Assembly: GCA_910588945.1 (NCBI GenBank)
Contig: CAJUSF010000019.1
Span: 1-29,708, forward strand
Length of the DNA stretch: 29,708 nt
Reading direction: 5' to 3'
Source: an uncultured Eggerthellaceae bacterium
GTDB taxonomy: Bacteria; Actinomycetota; Coriobacteriia; Coriobacteriales; Eggerthellaceae
Positions 25,157 to 29,708 of the stretch are shown piece by piece. A model generated the notes under the pieces. The model searched no databases and was not told the origin of the DNA. It saw only the letters and a list, made by a program, of their open reading frames with translations. Numbering within the stretch: the stretch's first letter is position 1; the number at the start of each line of letters is the position of its first letter. The position numbers and the translations under genes are program-made.

Positions 25157-26425
25157 ATGATGATATGTCCATATTGTGGAAAAGAGAATGTTGATCGAGC
25201 ACCGTTTTGTGCTGATTGCGGGAAGTCGCTTGCTGGCGTGTACGACAGTGTAGCCAAGAATGAATCGACTTCCGACACTAATACGAAGGCTGTAGCCGAT
25301 AGTGCTACCTCGAATGAGGCGTCTGTGGAGTCGGTTGAGGCGGTCAGTGTGGACAACGGAGTTAACATTCCTGTTCACGCTCAAAGCGATGCAACTGAAA
25401 AGAATGCTCCGGAGATCACAGCTGAGACCGTTACTGAGCCTGCGAATGTGACCGCCGAGCCTGTGACTGCGCAAGCTTCGTCTACGCAGGCCGATCCTGC
25501 ATCTGGGGCGACCCCAGCTTCCAACCCCGCACCAACCGCCCAGTCTGCTCCTACTGCGCAGACTGTCCCGCCCGCGCAAGCCGCTTCGACCGCGCAGGTC
25601 GGCGCGCAGTACCAGCAGGTCCCGCAGCCAAATTCATACGCCGCGCAAGCAAGGCCAGTTTACGCAAAGGGATGCGTTGGTGCAGCGTGGAGCGACATCA
25701 CATCATCGCAAGGCTGGTTTAAGAAGATACTGCTTCTCGGTCTTATCATGTGCGTGCCCATTTTGAATTTCTATGTGATCGGCTACTGCATGCGTTGGGC
25801 ACGTCAGCTCGTGCTCGGCAAGATCGAGAGCATGCCTGCGAAGATCTTCCAGGAGGGCAATTTCTCACAAGGTTTTTATGGATTTGTCTGGTTGTTGGTA
25901 CTCGGTTTGGTCTGCGGCATCGCCAGTTCTATAGTATTGTGGGTTCCCCTGTTTGGTGCTATTGTGGGAATAGGCATTTACTTTTTCCAAGAGATTTTTG
26001 GAATGGTCGGCATAATGCGTGTGGCCATCTCCAAACAGTTGGGCAGTGGTTTCGATATTTCGGAAGACTGGCGTGCGCTCACTAAGAATTTCGGCAGTCT
26101 ATTCTGCGCAGCCATACTTCCGCAGCTAATTATGGTGGGTGTCGTCTTTGTCGTTGTAGTAATCATGGCGTTCATGCTGGTCGCGCTGGCAGGGGCATCT
26201 GCTTTCCAATACGCGCCTTATTCTTATGGCGGTATATATGATGTGGGATTTGCTTTTGCGATGATCTCGATGCTATTGGCGATGATCCCGGCTTTTCTGA
26301 TCTGCTATGTTGTTATTTGCATGGTCGGCGCACTGGTATCTGTTTGGGTCTATCGCGCAGTTGGTCATTATGTTGCTCGTGAGCTTCCGGAATGGAAAGC
26401 TATCGCACCGCAGTTCGAGCAGTAG
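25157..26425 (+). CDS. Zinc-ribbon membrane protein, DUF4013-like
   Basis: Protein of 422 aa. The N-terminus is a zinc ribbon, CPYC-x10-CADC (Cys4, 7, 18, 21). It is followed by a long Ala/Thr/Pro/Gln-rich, low-complexity linker (about 28-165) with repeated TAQ(S/T/A) units. The C-terminal half (about 168-422) is a polytopic domain beginning GCVGAAWSDITSSQGWFKK, with ILNFYVIGYCMRWARQLVLGK and four to six helices, the usual pattern of DUF4013 proteins. The ATG at 25157 is followed at once by ATG 25160; GGGG just upstream suits the second better, so the true start may be 25160. The function of DUF4013 is unknown. Its place between the giant protein and the sortase suggests an envelope role. A cluster of possible operator sites lies upstream. 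Confidence 0.82.
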   Translation: MMICPYCGKENVDRAPFCADCGKSLAGVYDSVAKNESTSDTNTKAVADSATSNEASVESVEAVSVDNGVNIPVHAQSDATEKNAPEITAETVTEPANVTAEPVTAQASSTQADPASGATPASNPAPTAQSAPTAQTVPPAQAASTAQVGAQYQQVPQPNSYAAQARPVYAKGCVGAAWSDITSSQGWFKKILLLGLIMCVPILNFYVIGYCMRWARQLVLGKIESMPAKIFQEGNFSQGFYGFVWLLVLGLVCGIASSIVLWVPLFGAIVGIGIYFFQEIFGMVGIMRVAISKQLGSGFDISEDWRALTKNFGSLFCAAILPQLIMVGVVFVVVVIMAFMLVALAGASAFQYAPYSYGGIYDVGFAFAMISMLLAMIPAFLICYVVICMVGALVSVWVYRAVGHYVARELPEWKAIAPQFEQ

Positions 26426-26616
26426 GCGCGCGGAGGGCGATTCGGCGCACGCAGTTTGACCATGTGTCATCAAGGATCATCTTCCGCTGATTCGGACCTG
26501 CAAACGTGCTAACATAGTTGGAAATTCGTGGGAAGACCGCAAGATAAAATCAGCGATTCCCCTTATTTGAGAAATCTTGGCCGCCTGCATAGCGCGGCAG
26601 ATTGAAAGGAACTTCG

Positions 26617-26739
26617 ATGGACGGAATTTTGGAATTTCTCGCGCAGCCTTGGGTTATCGGTGTCATCATCGCCATCATCGTTGTGCTTCTTGTCGTATTT
26701 ATCGGCAAAGGCTTCATCGATGAGATGAAGAAGAAATAG
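26617..26739 (+). CDS. 40-residue single-span membrane microprotein
   Basis: Short frame with a good AAAGGA ribosome site 7 nt before ATG. The product begins MDGILEFLAQPW, has one strong membrane helix (about 13-31, VIGVIIAIIVVLLVVFIG) and ends in a charged DEMKKK tail. It lies 51 bp upstream of the sortase gene and is probably co-transcribed with it. I recognise no family. The ribosome site, the clean hydrophobic span flanked by charged ends and the operon position argue that it is a real gene. It may help assemble or regulate the sortase or another neighbouring membrane protein. Confidence 0.65.
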   Translation: MDGILEFLAQPWVIGVIIAIIVVLLVVFIGKGFIDEMKKK

Positions 26740-26790
26740 CAACACAAGTTCTAGGCGAACAACGCTATTTCTATCTAGGAAAAGAGCGGT

Positions 26791-27906
26791 ATGTCTCAGC
26801 AACCGGGCTTTCCCGAATATGGCAACAACCCCGGATGGAATGATGGTTCGGGGCAATACCCTTCGCAGTTTAACCCGAATTCGGGTTATGTCGGTGCTCC
26901 CGATCAACAAGGATCGTATGGTGAGCAGCCTATGCCAGCAGGGCAGCCGGGCGCGCCGAGGCCGATCAATTTCGTTCCTCAAACAACGGTGAATCCTGTC
27001 ACTACCGGCGGCGCATACGCTCAGGCTGATGAGCGTTACGAGAAGGGCGCGCGTCGAGGAGGCTGCTGGCGCGTGGTGTTCATCATCGCGCTCATCGTGC
27101 TGGTCTGTGCTCTTGGAGTTGCGGGCTACATTCTGTTTTCATATTGGCAGGGTGAAAACGAATACGATGAGCTTACCCAGTATATGCAGGTCGATGACAG
27201 CGGCGAGGTGCTGACGCTCGGAAGTTTCGATGTGGATTGGGATGCGCTCCGTTCTATCAACAGAGATGTTGTGGCTTGGCTTTACGTTCCGAATACGAAC
27301 ATCAACTATCCGGTGGTTTGGCGCGAGCACGATGATCAGTACTATTTGAAGCGAACTTTTGGCGATAATTCCGCAGGTGATTTTGCGGCCGAATATGGCT
27401 GTTTGATGCTCTCTGGCGAAAATCAGCCCGATTTGACCGATCAGGTAAATATCTTCTACGGACACAATATGCGAAATGGTTCAATGTTCAATTCGTTGAG
27501 CGAAAACGATGATAGCGAGGTGTTCAATTCGCATCGCGTCTACTATCTGCTGACGCCGCAGGGCAATTACAGGCTTGTATCGTTCGCGTGTGACAAGGTG
27601 CTAGGCACCTCCACCGATATCGTTATTCCGAATTTCCCAACTCAGGAGGAGTACGAGGCATATCTTCAGGAGCGCGTCGATTCCTCCACTGTGACGCCTG
27701 TTCCGCCAGCGCCTGAGCTTAGCAGGATCAAACAGCTTTTCGCGTTCTCAACCTGCGATTATCCGGATAATCATTACCGTATCATCACGTTTTGCTACGT
27801 GAATGACTTCTTGGCTGCCGATGCCGATCCGCTAGAGGGCAATGTGCTGGTGGACGAGAGCGATATCACCAATGTGGAGGATATCGTCGATCAGCGCCTT
27901 TCGTGA
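26791..27906 (+). CDS. Class B sortase with long cytoplasmic N-terminal tail
   Basis: Membrane-bound cysteine transpeptidase of 371 aa. The first about 90 residues are a Gly/Pro/Gln/Asn-rich tail (GYVGAPDQQGSYGEQPMPAG), unusually long and probably cytoplasmic. A membrane helix follows (about 93-115), then the sortase domain. Class B marks are INRDVVAWLYVPNTNINYPV, YYLKRTF, catalytic His225 in YGHNM, Cys322 in FSTCDY and Arg330 in YRIITF. All three active-site residues are present. Start ATG 26791 has AGGA 10 nt upstream. Class B sortases usually attach single substrates bearing NPxTN-like signals; the giant neighbour carries LAQTG instead, so its substrate is not certain. Probably in one transcript with the 40-residue gene. 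Confidence 0.93.
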   Translation: MSQQPGFPEYGNNPGWNDGSGQYPSQFNPNSGYVGAPDQQGSYGEQPMPAGQPGAPRPINFVPQTTVNPVTTGGAYAQADERYEKGARRGGCWRVVFIIALIVLVCALGVAGYILFSYWQGENEYDELTQYMQVDDSGEVLTLGSFDVDWDALRSINRDVVAWLYVPNTNINYPVVWREHDDQYYLKRTFGDNSAGDFAAEYGCLMLSGENQPDLTDQVNIFYGHNMRNGSMFNSLSENDDSEVFNSHRVYYLLTPQGNYRLVSFACDKVLGTSTDIVIPNFPTQEEYEAYLQERVDSSTVTPVPPAPELSRIKQLFAFSTCDYPDNHYRIITFCYVNDFLAADADPLEGNVLVDESDITNVEDIVDQRLS

Positions 27907-28030
27907 AGCTACAAGGTCCAATTTGCTACGTTCGCGCAAAAATTGCCTCTGTCTCAACCTGCATCCACTGCTTAAACCCGAAACTGATCCGAAACACAAA
28001 TCGCAACATAATTAGAAGCGGAAGCCGCAG

Positions 28031-28049
28031 GCCGACCTTTCGTGTCGGC
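28031..28049 (+). terminator. Small hairpin between sortase gene and purF
   Basis: gccgac (28031-28036) / gtcggc (28044-28049) with a 7-nt loop. No T-run follows, so it could be a weak terminator or part of the purF leader. No purine-riboswitch signature was seen in 27907-28093. Confidence 0.3.
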
Positions 28050-28093
28050 AGGTTTCAAGTTCAAGAATCAACTTCGAGAAGCAGAGAATCGTT

Positions 28094-29533
28094 ATGGAAT
28101 ATCGATCTGAAAGTCGACGGCTCCCTGATCGCATGGAAGAGGAGTGCGGAGTTTTTGGCGTATGGACGCAACCGAGCGCATCAAGTGATGGGACTGACCG
28201 GCGCGATCGTTCGAGCGATGCCGCGCATATGGTCGCGTACGGTTTGCAGGCTTTGCAGCATCGCGGACAAGAGAGCGCCGGCATCGCAGTGGGTGATGGC
28301 GAAACGGTCACGGTTGCGAAAGATCTTGGTCTTGTGACGCAGGTGTTCAACGACTCATCGCTTTCTGCGCTTCAAGGTCATGTGGCGATCGGGCACGTTC
28401 GCTATTCTACAAGCGGTTCAAAGGCTGTTTGGGAAGCGGCGCAGCCCCATATGTCTGCGATTGACAATGAGCTAATCGCGCTAGCTCACAACGGTACGCT
28501 CACGAATACTAACAGCATGCGCGCCCGGCTTGTTGGCGAAGGCGTGCAGCTTTTCTCCGCTACCGATTCTGAGGTCGCTGCCAAACTGATCGGTATGGTT
28601 ACGCGTCAGACTGGACATCTTCGAGATGGGATCGCAGCGGCGATGCGCGAGATGCGGGGTGCTTATGCAATGGTGCTCTGTACGTCAAAGTCGCTTTATG
28701 CGTTTCGCGATCCGAACGCCATTCGGCCGCTTTGCATAGGAAAGCTTCCCGATGATCGTGGGTGGGTGGTGTCATCTGAATCCTGCGGCCTCGATATCGT
28801 CGGCGCGACCTACGAACGTGACATTGCGCCGGGCGAGATCGTGCGCATTAATGCAGAGGGCGTCGTAAGCGAGCAGGCGCTTGAGCCAGGAAGGCACGCG
28901 TCGTGCATCTTCGAGTATGTATATTTCGCTCGGCCGGATTCGGTCATCGACGGGCAGAGCGTGTATCAGGCGCGTCGCAATACGGGGCGCATCTTGGCGC
29001 GAGAGTCGGCAGTAGAGGCTGATCTGGTTCTGGGAGTTCCTGACTCGGGGGTTCCTGCTGCGCTTGGGTATGCGGCGGAAAGCGGTATCGAGTATACGGA
29101 CGGTATCGTGAAGAATCGCTACGTTGGGCGAACTTTTATTCAGCCTACGCAAGAGCTTCGCCAGCTGGGGATTCGCCTTAAGCTGAATCCGTTGCCGAGT
29201 GTGATTCGTGGGAATAGGCTTATTGTGATCGACGACTCGATCGTTCGTGGGAATACGTCGAAGAAGCTGGTGCAGATGCTTCGTGATGCGGGTGCGAAAG
29301 AGGTGCACCTTCGCATAACGAGTCCGGAGGTTATGTGGCCTTGCTATTACGGGATAGATACCGATACGCGGGATCAGCTGATCGCGGCGAATATGACGCT
29401 TGCGGAGATGAATGAGTGGATCGGGTCGGATTCGTTGGCGTTTCTGTCGCTTGAGGGATTGCGTGAGGCGGTTGGTGGGGTAAGGCATCCTGGGTTCTGC
29501 GAGGCATGCTTCACGGGTGATTATCCTGTGTGA
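28094..29533 (+). CDS. purF: Amidophosphoribosyltransferase (glutamine PRPP amidotransferase)
   Basis: First enzyme of de novo purine synthesis (479 aa, cytoplasmic): PRPP plus glutamine gives phosphoribosylamine. The N-terminal Ntn glutaminase domain begins at CGVFGVW; Cys18 becomes the nucleophile after removal of a 17-residue propeptide. LQALQHRGQESAGIAV and GHVRYSTSG follow. The C-terminal phosphoribosyltransferase domain has the PRPP loop VIDDSIVRGNTSKK. Cysteines in SCIFEYVYFARPDS, MWPCYYGID and FCEACFTGDY match the [4Fe-4S] ligands of the Bacillus-type enzyme. ATG 28133 is an alternative start, but would leave a propeptide of only four residues; ATG 28094 is preferred. No other purine gene is visible in the window. 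Confidence 0.96.
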   Translation: MEYRSESRRLPDRMEEECGVFGVWTQPSASSDGTDRRDRSSDAAHMVAYGLQALQHRGQESAGIAVGDGETVTVAKDLGLVTQVFNDSSLSALQGHVAIGHVRYSTSGSKAVWEAAQPHMSAIDNELIALAHNGTLTNTNSMRARLVGEGVQLFSATDSEVAAKLIGMVTRQTGHLRDGIAAAMREMRGAYAMVLCTSKSLYAFRDPNAIRPLCIGKLPDDRGWVVSSESCGLDIVGATYERDIAPGEIVRINAEGVVSEQALEPGRHASCIFEYVYFARPDSVIDGQSVYQARRNTGRILARESAVEADLVLGVPDSGVPAALGYAAESGIEYTDGIVKNRYVGRTFIQPTQELRQLGIRLKLNPLPSVIRGNRLIVIDDSIVRGNTSKKLVQMLRDAGAKEVHLRITSPEVMWPCYYGIDTDTRDQLIAANMTLAEMNEWIGSDSLAFLSLEGLREAVGGVRHPGFCEACFTGDYPV

Positions 29534-29555
29534 CAAGTGGACGTATAGCTTGTCA
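29530..29555 (-). repeat. 26-bp hairpin element, copy 2 (inverted)
   Basis: Exact reverse complement of 4033-4058. It overlaps the purF stop codon (29531-29533). It may form a hairpin at the purF mRNA end, but no T-run follows. Confidence 0.75.
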
Positions 29556-29601
29556 CGTCGTCTGTGCACTTATGTCAAGGGACGGGGCGGATTCTAGCGA
29601 T

Positions 29602-29633
29602 CATTGCACACATTGGAAGGATGTGGTGCAATG
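29602..29633. promoter_or_regulatory. Inverted repeat around the start of the last gene
   Basis: cattgcacacat (29602-29613) pairs with atgtggtgcaatg (29621-29633) with one bulge. The ribosome site GGAAGG (29615-29620) is in the loop and the start codon is in the 3' arm. It could be an operator, a translation-control hairpin or the end of a mobile element. Confidence 0.4.
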
Positions 29634-29708
29634 TCTAGATATTCCATAGATGATTGGACGGCGGTCAAAGAGAGGCTTCGACTGGGAGACTCGATAAGGG
29701 AATGCGCA
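29631..29708 (+). CDS. Partial gene: helix-turn-helix protein, possibly a transposase
   Basis: Only 26 codons are inside the window: MSRYSIDDWTAVKERLRLGD then SIRECA. The spacing W-x2-V-x2-R-L-x2-G-D-S-I-R-E-C-A looks like the first helices of an HTH domain as in IS30-type transposases, but too little is present to decide. GGAAGG lies 10 nt upstream. Confidence 0.45.
   Translation, partial: MSRYSIDDWTAVKERLRLGDSIRECA

Noticed and set aside
27907..28093. Possible purine riboswitch before purF
   Set aside because: No conserved purine-aptamer loop sequences were seen; only a small hairpin without a T-run.
1..29708. tRNA or rRNA genes
   Set aside because: No tRNA TψC-loop/acceptor pattern or rRNA signature was noticed on either strand.

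Overview
The window looks like the chromosome of a gut-type actinobacterium of the class Coriobacteriia. GC content is moderate. There is a NifJ-type pyruvate:ferredoxin oxidoreductase, an oxalyl-CoA decarboxylase, a class B sortase, DUF6020-like polytopic membrane proteins and a [4Fe-4S]-type PurF. The class assignment is inferred from gene content, not from a marker gene. All confident genes lie on the + strand.

Layout. (1) 1-3516: an oxalate module, oxc plus an AEC-family carrier, bracketed by REP-like palindromes. (2) 3517-4256: a long gene-free leader rich in hairpins. (3) 4257-8006: nifJ. (4) 8139-12347: two related polytopic membrane proteins (DUF6020/GT-C-like), each apparently transcribed as a leaderless mRNA from a TATAAT box exactly 6 nt before the ATG. 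(5) 12343-13790: a REP/RAYT system, consisting of a Y1 HUH (REP-associated tyrosine) transposase flanked by 99-bp direct repeats, stacked palindromes and a reverse-oriented REP array. (6) 13850-27906: a cell-surface module with a strongly translated secreted protein, a single-pass membrane protein, a 3,039-residue protein of about 23-25 divergent InlB-B-like repeats, a zinc-ribbon DUF4013-like membrane protein, a 40-residue membrane microprotein and a class B sortase. (7) 28094-29533: purF, followed by the start of an HTH (possibly transposase) gene cut by the window edge.

How the parts fit. Oxalyl-CoA decarboxylase makes formyl-CoA and CO2, and the adjacent carrier may move oxalate or formate. 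No formyl-CoA transferase is in the window. NifJ links pyruvate to acetyl-CoA and reduced ferredoxin. The surface genes share a theme of Pro/Gly/Gln-rich tails beside membrane segments. The giant protein ends in an LAQTG-TM-RRRKK sorting-like signal but then continues into a 50-residue collagen-like tail, which is unusual.

Most novel points: (a) at least twelve hairpins of one REP family, nearly all with a GTAG foot next to a 9-bp stem and 7-nt loop, around a RAYT gene embedded in its own direct repeats; (b) cassette palindromes whose sequence has changed while pairing is kept; (c) TATAAT-N6-ATG leaderless starts; (d) the giant repeat surface protein and its neighbours. All statements come from reading the sequence; no database search or folding program was run.
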